Positions 27,370 to 36,451 of a stretch of DNA of 64,000 bases are shown one piece after another. The translations under genes were made by a program, and so were the position numbers. The notes under the pieces are model-generated. The model saw only the letters and a program-made list of their open reading frames with translations, was not told the DNA's origin and made no database searches. The stretch is from positions 620,001 to 684,000 of the forward strand of contig CAVTIZ010000002.1 in NCBI GenBank assembly GCA_963735045.1. Reading direction: 5' to 3'. How positions within the stretch are numbered: position 1 is the first letter of the stretch; each line of letters starts with the position of its first letter. Origin of the DNA: Salsipaludibacter sp963735045. GTDB lineage: Bacteria; Actinomycetota; Nitriliruptoria; Nitriliruptorales; Nitriliruptoraceae.

Positions 27370-27708
27370 TCAGCCCCAACGGCGCAGACCGCCATTGGGG
27401 CCTGAGGTGTTCCAGTACGCCAGGGTGTGCTGTTGCCGCCACGCGCCATTGGGGCGGCGCACAGCCCGCGTACGGGAGGCACGGGCGTCGGCCTCGTTGA
27501 GGCCACGCAGCCACTGCTGCAATTGTCGCTGCAACGGGCGAAGATGCTGACGCAACACCCGCGGCGCCGTGCACTCCAACCGACTCAGCGGCCACTGCCG
27601 CAGCGCCCGCACGGTGGGATCGTTGCGCAACTGGTCGTAGCCGACCTCGCAGCCCCAACCCGCCCGTGTCGCGTACAGATTCCAGAACTCCAGATAGGAC
27701 GTATTCAT
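27370..27708 (-). CDS. 112-residue protein of unknown function
   Basis: Starts at ATG 27708 after a strong GGAGG (9 bases spacing). Basic, Arg/Gln/Trp-rich, with a leucine-spaced helix (LRQHLRPLQRQLQQWLRGLNEA) that may be a coiled coil. Not recognised. It stands directly upstream of the PD-(D/E)XK-like gene, in the same direction, so the two may form a pair. The composition is less GC-biased than core genes. Confidence 0.5.
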   Translation of the reverse strand: MNTSYLEFWNLYATRAGWGCEVGYDQLRNDPTVRALRQWPLSRLECTAPRVLRQHLRPLQRQLQQWLRGLNEADARASRTRAVRRPNGAWRQQHTLAYWNTSGPNGGLRRWG

Positions 27709-27986
27709 CGTTTGACCTCCAGGGAGAGGCGGCCAACCGCGACCGGCCAACAACAACGCCCCTACTAGTAGAGGCACCCGGTCCATGCGTGACATGCCGA
27801 ACGACTTCGTGGAGCAGCTCTTTGACGAGTCTGCGTCCACCCCGAAGGCCATCCGCAGAGACGCTCCGGGCGAATCACGTCGAGCGGGTGGGCATCAGGC
27901 GCACGTCGCGGCCCGAGTGGGTTGAGGCTTACGCAGCGTGAGGTCGTAGGGTCCGCCCGACGCGAACCCGACGACCAGGATCAACC

Positions 27987-28490
27987 ATGGACGCGCCGAC
28001 CCCACATCACGAGATCGATCGTTCGATCTACCCGATGCCCATGTTCACCACCTTCCGGGTTCGCGACCTCGACGTCTCGCGAGACTGGTACGTCCAGGCC
28101 CTTGGCTTCGTCGAACTGGCCGTCATGCCGGGTGAGGACGGCCAACCCGCGCTGGTCCACCTCCGGCGGTATCGCCACCAGGACGTCCTCCTGGTTCCGG
28201 CACCGATGGACGGCGACGGACCCTCGGCCACCGGCGAGGCGACCGGTTCGAGTTCGGTCGACACCACCCTGTCGCTCGCCTTCTTGGGATCCGCTGGGGA
28301 ACTGGCGGCCCAGGCCGACCGTGCCCGCGCGATGGGCACGGCGGTCGAAGGACCGACCGAGACCCCGTGGTTCGCGACGGAGGTCGTCGTGGTCGACCCC
28401 GACGGCAACCGGCTGGTCCTGACGCGACGCAGCGATCGCGAGGTACCCCAGGAATGGAACGACCTGGTCGCCGACGCCGTCACCACGTGA
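27987..28490 (+). CDS. VOC/glyoxalase-family protein
   Basis: 167 residues. One vicinal-oxygen-chelate fold with paired beta-alpha-beta modules: FTTFRVRDLDVSRDWYVQALGF at the start and VVDPDGNRLVLTRR near the end, the typical closing Glu replaced by Asp/Gly-Asn. Such proteins are glyoxalases, dioxygenases or drug-binding resistance proteins; nothing here distinguishes them. A TAGGGT box at 27947-27952 lies 34 bases upstream. It ends 53 bases before the AraC-type gene that the insertion sequence has split; the two may have been regulated together. Confidence 0.78.
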   Translation: MDAPTPHHEIDRSIYPMPMFTTFRVRDLDVSRDWYVQALGFVELAVMPGEDGQPALVHLRRYRHQDVLLVPAPMDGDGPSATGEATGSSSVDTTLSLAFLGSAGELAAQADRARAMGTAVEGPTETPWFATEVVVVDPDGNRLVLTRRSDREVPQEWNDLVADAVTT

Positions 28491-28564
28491 CGTGCCGGGC
28501 GGGGCGCCGAGGCTGTGCTGATCGAGACCGGACGAGGGATCCCGTGGACCTGGACGAGCTGCGG

Positions 28565-28572
28565 CGATTGCG
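28565..28572 (+). repeat. target site duplication, left copy
   Basis: CGATTGCG directly before the left end of the insertion sequence; the identical eight bases follow the right end at 29986-29993. Eight bases is the usual duplication of ISL3-type elements. Confidence 0.9.
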
Positions 28573-29985
28573 GGGTCTTCCCCTCGGTAGTGGGTGACGC
28601 CGGTCGCGGATGGTTGCTGAAGAGGCGTACGGCCTCGATGCTCGAGGTGTCCAAACCGAAGAGCAACCGAGGCCGTACGCATGTCTGACCCTACCTGTGC
28701 CCAGTCCTGGAGCGAGCTGCTGCTCGCCCTGCCCGAGTTCGACCTGGTCGACGCCCACGTCGACGACGCCGACGAGCTGCACGCCACCGTCGATGCTGCC
28801 CCGCGATGTGCAGGCATGCCCGTCGTGCGGGGTGATCGAGACCCATCCGATCCACGACTGGCGGTGGCACACCGTCCGCCACCTGCCCGTGGCCGGACGC
28901 GCGTGCCGGGTGTGGTGGCACAAGCGGCTGCTGGCCTGCACCGGCGGGTGCGGGACCTTCGTCGAGCGCACCCCGTCGATCGCGCCCGGGGCGGTGTGGT
29001 CGCGGGCGGCGGCCCGTGCGGCGGTGGCGATGTCGGCCGACAACATCCCGATCGAGCGGATCCGGCGGCTGTTCGGCGTGGGCTGGAACACCGTGATGCG
29101 GGCCGTGCGCGCCGCTGCCGACCGGATCGCACCGCTGGCGCCCAAGCGGGTGGGGATCGACGAGACGGTGATGACCACCGGCCGGCTCACCACCCGCCGG
29201 CGCGAGTTCCTGACCGCGTTGGTGTGTCTCGACACCTCGCTGGTCGTCGCGGTCGCACGTGGCCGCGACCGGGCCGGTGCCGTGCGGCTGTTGGCCGACC
29301 ACGCCCCCGACGCCGATGTGATCGCCTGTGACCTGTTCTCCGGGTTTCAAGTCCGCAGCCGACACCGTCGCCGGCGCCACCGTCGTGGCTGACGTGTTCC
29401 ACCTGGTCCGGCTGGCGCTGCAGGCCATGGACGAGGTCCGCCGGCGCCGCCAGCAGCAGATCCACGGTCGCCGCGGCCGCAAGCGACGACCCGCTGTTTC
29501 GGCTGCGCGGGTGCTGCGGGTCGGCCAGGAACGCCTCGACGAGGCCACCCGCGCGAAGGTGTTCGACCGGGTCCGGGCCGCCGACACCCACGACGAGGTC
29601 GGTGCGGCCTGGGTCGCCGTCGACCTGCTCCGCCACGTCTACGCCGCGGCCGATCGTGACACCGCCCACCGGCGACTCATCGAGTTCTACGGCTGGGTCG
29701 CCGACGTCGACGTGCCCGAGCTCACCCGGCTGGCCACCACCATCGACACCTGGCAAGACGAAGTGCTGGCGTTCTTCGACACCGGCGCGACCAACGCCGC
29801 CACCGAGTCCGCCAACGTCAAGATCAAAGACATCCGCCGCGCCGCCCGCGGGTTCCGCAACCCCGCCAACTACCGCGCCCGGATCCTGCTCCACGCCGGC
29901 CAGCCCCGTAGCCTCCCGACCACCCCGAGGATCAGGTCCTACACCCTCACCACCGCAGCCTGACCCACCTCAGTGGGGAAGACCC
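28573..29985 (+). mobile_element. ISL3-type insertion sequence, 1413 bp, intact ends
   Basis: Bounded by imperfect inverted repeats of 23 bases beginning GGGTCTTCCCC (28573-28595 and, inverted, 29985-29963), 18 of 23 identical, and by an exact 8-base target duplication. It carries one transposase gene in three frames. The perfect duplication shows that the insertion is fairly recent even though the transposase frame is broken. It splits an AraC-type gene. No second copy is present in this window. Confidence 0.93.
28681..29963 (+). pseudogene. ISL3-family transposase with two +1 frameshifts
   Basis: Frame 1 starts ATG 28681 (SWSELLLALPEFDLVDAHVD). Frame 2, from ~28805, has the zinc-finger-like ACPSCGV and HDWRWHTVRHLP, then the DDE part VGIDETVMTTGR and DVIACDLFSGF. 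Frame 3, from ~29350, has FKSAADTVAGATVVADVFHLVRLA, ending TNAATESANVKIKDIRRAARGFRNPANYR, the conserved ISL3 C-terminus. One extra G near 28798 and one extra T in TTT (29345-29347) would explain both shifts. As written the enzyme cannot be made. Confidence 0.88.
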
Positions 29986-29993
29986 CGATTGCG
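29986..29993 (+). repeat. target site duplication, right copy
   Basis: CGATTGCG, identical to 28565-28572, directly after the right end of the insertion sequence. Confidence 0.9.
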
Positions 29994-30139
29994 GCGGGCG
30001 CGTGATCGGATGGATCGCGACTTCGCCGAGCCGCTGGACGTCGAGGCCCTGGCGCGATCGGCGTACATGTCGACGGCACACTTCAGCCGGCACTTCCGCG
30101 AGGCCTACGGCGAGACGCCCTACGCCCACCTGATGACGC

Positions 30140-30289
30140 CAGCCTTCCTGAGATTGATCGCTGTCACCCAGCTTGGCCAAGCTGCCGACCCGGTCGACGG
30201 CAGGCCAACGCAGACATCGGGATACCGGCGAGGTGGCGACGGGTGGCGTCAGCGGCCAACCGATCGTGGCGCAGCTTCGACCGGTTCAT
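30140..30289 (-). pseudogene. 5' fragment related to the PD-(D/E)XK-like gene
   Basis: On the minus strand ATG 30289 opens MNRS and then RRHLAGI, comparable with MNLT and QRHLAGV of the gene at 27256. The DNA around it also matches 27190-27290 (for example CAGCGGCCAACCGATC and GGTTCATGTC in both). About 50 codons remain before the junction with the AraC fragment. The gene here was cut by a rearrangement, not by the insertion sequence. Confidence 0.6.
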
Positions 30290-30346
30290 GTCACCTCTGC
30301 CTGCAGCAAGGTGGCCATCGGGGAGTGTCACACCGGGCCGGCGGGT

Positions 30347-31389
30347 CTAGGTGGTGAACGTGGCCACGACCGCGGCGTGGTCGGTGGGGGCTGCCTGGAC
30401 CGGCGCGGTGGGGTCATCGCCCATCGACGGCAACCCTGTGGCCGCCACGACGGCGACGGTGGGCAGGTTGTCGGGGTTGACCAGGGTCTGGGACGCCAGA
30501 ATGTGGTCGATGAGTTCGGCACGGCCGCGGTAGACGCGGGTGCCAGACGGCCCGTCCGGATCCAGCAGCGGGTGCAGGTTCCACATGCGCCACCCGTCGC
30601 CGGCGTCGGGACGTTGAAACCCCGACCCGGCGCGAAGGTCGATCTCGGACCCGCCCGGTCCGTACAGGATCTGGGTGGTGGCGGCCTCGGGTCCGTCGTT
30701 GAGGTCGCCCAGCAGGATCACGGGACGGTCGCGTCCGCCACCGGGACCGTCACCGGTCGGATCTCGGTCGGCTGTAAGGGCCTCGTTGACCAGGCCGCGA
30801 CACGTCATCGCTTCGGCCGTCCGCCGAAAGACCGCGAACCCCGCGTACCGGAACCGCTCACCCTCGTCACGCGGCGCGAACCGCGTGGGCCCACCCTGGC
30901 GTGACGGCGGGTAAGAGATCAGCTTGGACTTCAGATGACACGTCACCACCGTGACCTCACGCCCACCCGACTCCACCCTGGCCGCCAGCACCCCACGGCT
31001 GGTCACGGCTGTCCGGGGACTCATCGATGTCGGTCGCGGGGTCGTCCAAACCCGGGTCGCGGACCTGGACCGGGTCGACCTGAGCCGGGAAGCTGCGACG
31101 ATTGGTGATGCCGTCAAGCCGTCGCGTCGACAGCAACGCCACCCGGATCCCACGGGCGTCAGGCACCCCCACGACGCGGTAGCCAAAATCGATCGCGCAA
31201 CGGTCGTTGAGATCAGCCAACACCTGCGTCGACTCGACCTCCTGCCAGCACGTCCGGAGCCGCCCGGTCGATCACCGCAGCCAACTGCGCAAGCTTGGCT
31301 TCATAGCCGACACGGTCCACGGCAAAGCGCACCAGACCCGGGGCAAACAGGTTCTGCACGTTCCACGTCATCACCGTCAACTTCGCCAT
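30347..31389 (-). pseudogene. endonuclease/exonuclease/phosphatase-family gene with frameshifts
   Basis: ATG 31389 begins MAKLTVMTWNVQNLFAPG, the standard N-terminus of the family. A shift near 31245 leads to QEVESTQVLADLN with the metal-binding Glu; another, in GGGG at 31015-31018, leads to VTVVTCHLKSKL, then ILLGDLNDGPEA, and ELIDHILASQ and a final DHAAVVATF with the catalytic Asp-His. All active-site blocks are thus present over three frames, and both shifts look like single extra bases. The ~345-residue product would be a Mg-dependent phosphodiesterase. It is either a young pseudogene or an intact gene with base-calling errors. Confidence 0.75.
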
Positions 31390-31404
31390 CGACGCTCTCT
31401 GGAT

Positions 31405-31558
31405 CCTGGGTCAGGGATGCTTGATGCTGACGCCCACACACCTTCCTGGGGGCGGCAACCCTACGACCTGCGGTTCCCCCCGCCCGAACTGTCGAGGTGC
31501 ACTTGTCACGTCCAGCTGTCACGATCGCCTCGAGGCGGGGTCGTGACGGTCGGTGAGG
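31405..31558. repeat. repeat module, copy before the EEP gene
   Basis: Two blocks: 31405-31443 (39 bases) and 31505-31558 (54 bases), each differing from 32865-32903 and 32938-32991 at three positions. The second block contains GTCACGA-T-CGCCTCGAGGCG-GGG-TCGTGAC, a strong stem. On the minus strand the module precedes the EEP start by 16 bases, as its twin precedes the 415-residue gene. It also encodes the tail DRHDPASRRS-stop of a recombinase. Confidence 0.8.
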
Positions 31559-31594
31559 ACATCGGGAGGCAGGATCGGCTTGCCCCATCGTGCT

Positions 31595-32842
31595 TCAGAC
31601 CGGTAGGTCTCTTGGGGTGACGAGCAGTGGCTGGAGGCTGGTCCGTGCCGCTTCAAGGGTCTCCGCGTCGGGAACGTTGGTCATCCAGTTGGCCTGCCCT
31701 CGTGGTGGTGGGGGGAAGCCACGAATGCCCTGTCCACTCCTGTATGCGGCGATGATGGCCTGACGACGTCGTTCTCCGGATCCATCCTCCCCGATGAAGG
31801 GCACGGGCGTTGGAAGCCAGGGTGTCAGGTCGCGCCGGCGCAAGATGTGCTTCCCAGTGGTCGCCGTCTGATCCAGCCTCCACTCATCTGAGGGTGGTGG
31901 AGCCGAGAGGGCGTCCAGGTGGACATCGGTGATCAGTTGAATGGGGTAGGCATCGCGAAGGCGGTGGGACGCCAAGTCGCGCCAGGCACCAGTGTCGATG
32001 CGAAACTGCTCGATGGGGCGTTTGGGCGTGAGGGTCGACTGTTCCAGCCACCAGCCGATTGGGACTTCTGCCGCGGCAACATAGGCCGACAGGCTGATCC
32101 CGGCATGGAGGTCGAGGAGTGCGATCAGTTCGTCCACGTCGGCCGAAGACGTCGGCTGGCCGGCACGGTGCAGTTGATAGGCCACCAGGCCGAACGAGCT
32201 GTAGTGGACTTGACGAAAGCGCCCTTCTTGATCGTAGGCGTGGAACCCCTGCTGGCGCCCACCGCCGATGGGGTTGAAGTATCGCGGGAGGTCTTTGAGC
32301 GGTGCGACCCGTCGTGCCGTACCCACGCCAAAGATGAGCGGGCCATCGACGGTCGAGAGGAAGTCCTGTGCGATGTCGGTCAACACGTGACTGCGCTGAC
32401 GGCCGATGGTCAGGTTGGGTGCCCATCGTGGCGAATCTTCGCGGGGTGTATCCGTTTCGTCGGCGTCCAGTTGAACGAAGAGAGTGAGAGCGGCCTCGAA
32501 GCTTGTGCGGATTCCCGGCGGAGTCAACGATATTTGCTTCAGTGGTGCCAGCTCCCCGGACACACCCTGGAGTTGGAGGGTTTCGACCAGCGCATGCAGG
32601 AACGCTTTCAACACACTCGAGTCGCTGCCGACGGCAGCGGTGAACGCGAGCAGTGATGACATGAGCACTGGGCGACTCACCTCCACACCAGGGACTCGGG
32701 CGGAGGCTTCACGCAGCGCGTCCTCCAGAAGATCCCGACCACGATCCAACGATGGCTCGTTCAAATCCAGGGTCCAGACTGGGACGTCGGTGCGGGTGCC
32801 GATCTGGGAGGTCGCGTCGTTGGGATTGAAGTGGACACTCAT
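31595..32842 (-). CDS. 415-residue orphan protein of unknown function
   Basis: No family was recognised. The chain is mixed alpha/beta with no signal peptide and no membrane helix. Features: a Ser/Asp-rich start, LLAFTAAVGSDSSVLKAFLHALVETLQLQG (helical), a GVGTARRVAPLKDLPRYFNPIG stretch, GISLSAYVAAAEVPIGWWLEQ, and a Pro-rich, basic end. ATG 32842 is preferred, with AGGA 8 bases upstream; the frame is open to 32899. It is clearly poorer in G+C than core genes. It lies between two direct copies of a repeat module, and the 3' end of another copy is at 21154-21259. A cargo gene of a mobile unit is a fair guess. Confidence 0.6.
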   Translation of the reverse strand: MSVHFNPNDATSQIGTRTDVPVWTLDLNEPSLDRGRDLLEDALREASARVPGVEVSRPVLMSSLLAFTAAVGSDSSVLKAFLHALVETLQLQGVSGELAPLKQISLTPPGIRTSFEAALTLFVQLDADETDTPREDSPRWAPNLTIGRQRSHVLTDIAQDFLSTVDGPLIFGVGTARRVAPLKDLPRYFNPIGGGRQQGFHAYDQEGRFRQVHYSSFGLVAYQLHRAGQPTSSADVDELIALLDLHAGISLSAYVAAAEVPIGWWLEQSTLTPKRPIEQFRIDTGAWRDLASHRLRDAYPIQLITDVHLDALSAPPPSDEWRLDQTATTGKHILRRRDLTPWLPTPVPFIGEDGSGERRRQAIIAAYRSGQGIRGFPPPPRGQANWMTNVPDAETLEAARTSLQPLLVTPRDLPV

Positions 32843-32864
32843 GAACAATCCTGCCAATCTCTGC

Positions 32865-32991
32865 CCTGGGTTGGGGATGCTAGATGCTGACGCCCACACA
32901 CCTCGCCTTCTGGTCCTTGAGCGGCCCTGGCGTGCTGGTCACGTCCAGGTGTCACGATCGCCTCGAGACGGGGTCGTGACGGTCGGTCAGG
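32865..32991. repeat. repeat module, copy before the 415-residue gene
   Basis: Blocks 32865-32903 and 32938-32991 match the module at 31405-31558. The hairpin is kept with one mismatch (GAGACG for GAGGCG). The minus-strand end of a tyrosine recombinase lies within the second block. The spacers between the two blocks differ in length (34 against 61 bases). Confidence 0.8.
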
Positions 32992-33110
32992 TCCTTGACC
33001 GCCGCGGCCGAGGGGTTGACGTAGCGCTCCAGTGATCGCAGCGACCGGTGACGGGACTTGGCCTTGAGCAGGGTGGCGTCCTCGCCGGCCTCGGCAAGGT
33101 GGGTCAGGCG
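32952..33110 (-). pseudogene. C-terminal remnant of a tyrosine recombinase
   Basis: The minus strand reads LTHLAEAGEDATLL, then SRHRSLRSLERYVNPSAAAV and DLTDRHDPVSRRS-stop. This is the end of a phage-type integrase: the His-X-X-Arg-like HRS segment and the catalytic Tyr in LERYV. The upstream catalytic core is missing; the sequence passes at about 33110 into the antisense of a regulator gene. It marks an old integration or excision boundary. Confidence 0.75.
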
Positions 33111-35429
33111 CGAGAGCGCCTGGCCGACGAACTCGGGATCGACCCCTCGCCCGCGCTCGAGCACGTGCACACCGCCCTGCTCCGCGGGGAGCTGGAACTG
33201 GTGCCGGCGCCAGCCCCGAGCCCGATCTTGTCCGGCCCGGGGCGGGCTGCCGAGCCGACGCCCGCACCGTCGTCGATGCCGGGCCTGGCCCCGCCGACCA
33301 GCCCGGTCCTGCCGCGCTCGTCGTTCCGTGGGCGACAGCAGGACATCGACGAGCTGGCCACCGCGGTGGAGTCCGACCGATGTGTGACGGTGGTCGGCAC
33401 GGGCGGGGTGGGCAAGACGCGACTGGCGCTGGAGCTCGCCCACCGCCAGCGACGCGAGGTCGTGTGGGCGGATCTCCTCGAAGCGAGGACGCGGGGCGAC
33501 GTCCTCGATCGTCTCGCCGTGGCCGCCGGCTGCGGCACGCCCACCGACTTGAGGACGCTCACCCCGCTGGCCGAGGCGCTGACGACCCACGAGGCCCTGG
33601 TGGTGCTGGACAACTGCGAGCAGGCCGTCGCCGAGGTCGCCGCGGTCGTCGAAACGCTCCTGCATGCGACCCTGGGGACGACCGTGCTCGCGACGAGCCG
33701 CACACCGCTCGCCGTGAACGGTGAGCGTGTGTTCGCGCTGGCGCCGCTGCCGACGCATTCGAACGGCGACGACCCCCCACCCGCGCTGTCGCTGTTCGCG
33801 GACCGCGTGGGTCGCGAGATCGACCTCGTGGATCCGGAACGGCGCCGCGTCGCCGCCGAGGTTGTGGTCGCGCTGGACGGTCTGCCTCTCGCCCTCGAGC
33901 TCGCCGCCCGGCAGGCGCGCAACCTCGGCCTCGTTGCCGTCCGTGATCGCCTCGACGATCGCCTCGACCTGCTCGACGCGCCCCGGCCCGGCGACCACCC
34001 TGCCCACTCGGACCTGCGCAACCTCGTTCGCTGGTCGACCGACCAGCTCGACGAGCCGGAGCGGCGAGCGTTTCGCTGGCTGTCGGTGTTCAGCGGGCCG
34101 TTCACCCTGGCGCATGCCGAGCACCTGCTCAGCCCCGACGGCGCGAAGCGGCCAGCGGTCGCCGCCAGTGTCGGACGGCTCGTCGAGCAGTCACTGCTCA
34201 CGCGCCCGTCCCATGACCGGTTCCTCCTGCTCGAGACGTTGCGGGCGTGCGGGGCGGAGGCGCTCGAGGACACCGGCGAGGCAATCGCAGCCACAGCCAG
34301 GCACACCGAAGTCGTCCTGACCGCCGTCGAGGCGGCCGGCGCGACGCTCGGCACCTCCGCCGACGTCCAGACCGTGGCCGCGCTGAACGCCCTGGTGGCC
34401 GACCTCCAGGTGGTCACCGACCGACTCGTGGCACAGTCCGAGGTCGAGGGGCTGAGTCGACTCGCGCGCGCCGTGCGGCAGTACGCCTACGAGACCCAGC
34501 GCTCCGAGCTGCTGCGTAGCGCGCGGGTGGCCCATGACCTGCTCCTGACCGAGGAGGCCGGACCGAGCGTCCGGGATGAGCTGCGCGACGGTGCCGTCGT
34601 GGCCGCAGCGGTGGACGCAACGACTCGCGGTGACCTGGAGCGGGCCGCATCGCTGGTCGAACCGGTGATGGCAGCGGGCCGCACGACCGCGGCTACGGCG
34701 GTGGCGTGGAGCGTCGCCGGCGACGTCCGGCTGTGGCAGGCCGAGGCCAGCGCCGAGGCGTGCTATCGCAAGGCCATCGAGCTGAGCGAGGTGACCGGCG
34801 AGGAGTTCTTGGCGGCCACGGGTTGGGTCGGCGTCGCGCTCGCGCACGCGTACGCCGGTCAGGTCGAGGGGGCGCGCCCCGCCGTGGAGGAGATCGATCG
34901 GCGCGCCGCCCGGATCGGCTCCCCGCTGGTCTCGGCCTGGGCCGCGTACGCGCGGGCGGAGACCGAAGCGAACCACAACCCCGACGATGCCTTGGCGGCG
35001 TTCGAGCTTGCGATCGAGCGGGGGCGGGCCGTGGGTGGCCACCTCGTCGTCGCGGCGGCCAGCAGCGGGGCAGCGGCAGTCCGGGCTCGCCACGGCGATC
35101 CGGCCGTCGTGCTGCACCACATCCGCCACACCCTCCGAGAACTGCGGCGGCGGGGCAGCCCCCAAGTACAGGACAACGTGTTGCGCAACGTCGGCGTACT
35201 GCTGACCAGGATGGGCAGCGACGAGGCCGCGGCGGTCCTCCTGGGTGCGACGACGCCGGCGGCGCTGTACGACGCCGAACGTCGGCGTGTGGCCATGGCC
35301 ACCGCGTCCATCGCCGAACGGCTGGGGGTCCAGGCGGCCGGCCGACTCCGTGCCGAGGGCGCCCGCATGGACCCTGCCGAGCTCCTCGGGGTCGCGCTGT
35401 CGGCCGTCGAGGACCTGACTGACGCATGA
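33048..35429 (+). pseudogene. SARP/BTAD-type regulator with NB-ARC ATPase, 5'-truncated
   Basis: The usable sequence starts at about 33108 with RERLADELGIDPSPALEHVH, the last helix of a bacterial transcriptional activator (BTAD) domain. The winged-helix DNA-binding domain and most of BTAD are missing, replaced by the recombinase remnant. The rest is intact: P-loop VVGTGGVGKTRLALEL, VVLDNCEQ (Walker B), TSRTPL, GLPLALELAA, then ~400 residues of TPR-like helices to the end. GTG 33048 opens the frame but its first 20 codons are antisense to the recombinase. Without a DNA-binding part it cannot act as a normal AfsR-type activator, though the ATPase part could still be made. The stop overlaps the next ATG. 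Confidence 0.8.
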
Positions 35430-36154
35430 CGCCGCCACCAGCCCGTGCACCCCGACCGAGCCTTCGTGGCGATCACGTTCGTGCCAACTGGCGAGTCGTG
35501 ACCGTCTTCGTGGTCGGTTCCGTGGCCTGGTTCGTTGCGGCGCCCTTGGTCGTGGACGTCTTCACCGATCACAACCCGATGGCGCTGGTGGGACTGGCCC
35601 TCGTCCAGCTGCTGGGCGCGGGGCTGCTTGTCGAATGGTGGCTCCGCCGGCAGCGCCTGGACCGTGCTGCCGTGGGCGCATCCACCGTCGCGTGGAAGCG
35701 CGACGTCGCGCTGGGAGCTGTGACCGTGTTGCCACGCCTGGCCTTGGAGTTCGGCGTACTGGTCCCGTTGGCAGGTGGCGTCGCAAACGAAGGGGTCCAG
35801 GAGGTGCTCCGGAATGCCGAGGCAGGTGCCGGTGCGCTGGCAGGCGCGTTGATCCTGGGTGTCGTTGGCGGCGGACTGGCCGAGGAGTTGTACTTCCGGG
35901 GATTCCTGATCGGCGGCCTGCCACGGGTCTTCTCCGATCGGCGTCGAGCCCGCAGGGCTGCGGCGGTGTGCTCGGTGTTGCTGTTCGCCGCGCTACACCT
36001 TCCGTCGACGTGGCCTGACGTGGTCTCCATCCTGGTGGCGGCGCTGACCTACACACTGCTGTTCCTGTACACGAATCGCCTGACCGCACCCGTGGCAGCA
36101 CACGCGCTGTGGAATGCGGCCGCCATCGCCGGCGTGCTTGCCGTGTATGGATGA
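35426..36154 (+). CDS. CPBP (CAAX/Abi) intramembrane metalloprotease
   Basis: 242 residues with about seven hydrophobic helices. Motif 1 EELYFRGF (Glu-Glu-x3-Arg), the His in FAALHLPSTW and the final AHALWNA carry the metal ligands and catalytic Glu of the CPBP family. Such membrane enzymes process peptides or, in some bacteria, give self-immunity to bacteriocins. ATG 35426 overlaps the stop of the truncated regulator (ATGA), which would once have driven its translation. It marks the right border of the accessory region. Confidence 0.88.
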   Translation: MTPPPARAPRPSLRGDHVRANWRVVTVFVVGSVAWFVAAPLVVDVFTDHNPMALVGLALVQLLGAGLLVEWWLRRQRLDRAAVGASTVAWKRDVALGAVTVLPRLALEFGVLVPLAGGVANEGVQEVLRNAEAGAGALAGALILGVVGGGLAEELYFRGFLIGGLPRVFSDRRRARRAAAVCSVLLFAALHLPSTWPDVVSILVAALTYTLLFLYTNRLTAPVAAHALWNAAAIAGVLAVYG

Positions 36155-36451
36155 TCGACCGATCCCCACCTCGCGGGCGGCCTGCTTGGCGGTCCCGGCG
36201 CCAGCCCCGCACGGCATCGGTACCGCACGACAGAGGCTCTCGAGGCCAGAGGACGGCGGTTCGAGGACGGACGACCACGCCGGTTGGGAGGCCGTCCGTG
36301 TTTCGGCTCCACCACATGTGGATGAACCGAGACACCCTCAACGTGTCGGCGTGGTCCGACGCCGGCAGGCGCACGTCCTCACCGGGTCGGGGCAGCCGGC
36401 CACGCCCCGTGCGGTGTGGTTCGATGGACCCCCGTCCCGCAGGAGTCCGTC

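Larger units (their letters stand above)
28544..30139 (+). pseudogene. AraC-type regulator split by an insertion sequence and truncated
   Basis: Before the insertion sequence: GTG 28544 (GAGGG upstream) coding VDLDELRRLR. After removing the element and one 8-base target copy, the frame continues without a break: RARDRMDRDFAEPLDVEALARSAY, then STAHFSRHFREAYGETPYAHLM, the first helix-turn-helix of an AraC DNA-binding domain. After ~30137 the sequence leaves the family, so the second helix-turn-helix is lost as well. The gene is dead twice over. It probably controlled the VOC gene just upstream. Confidence 0.85.

Noticed and set aside
31405..32991. Interpretation of the repeat modules as integron attC sites
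   Set aside because: No IntI gene and no R'/L' core triplets (GTTRRRY) were found; the recombinase end has the same orientation as the genes. Only a cassette-like arrangement is claimed.
35993..36217. Minus-strand AKQAAREVGIGRSSI, like the helix-turn-helix of a resolvase
   Set aside because: Mostly antisense to the CPBP protease 3' end, very short, no catalytic domain near; likely chance.
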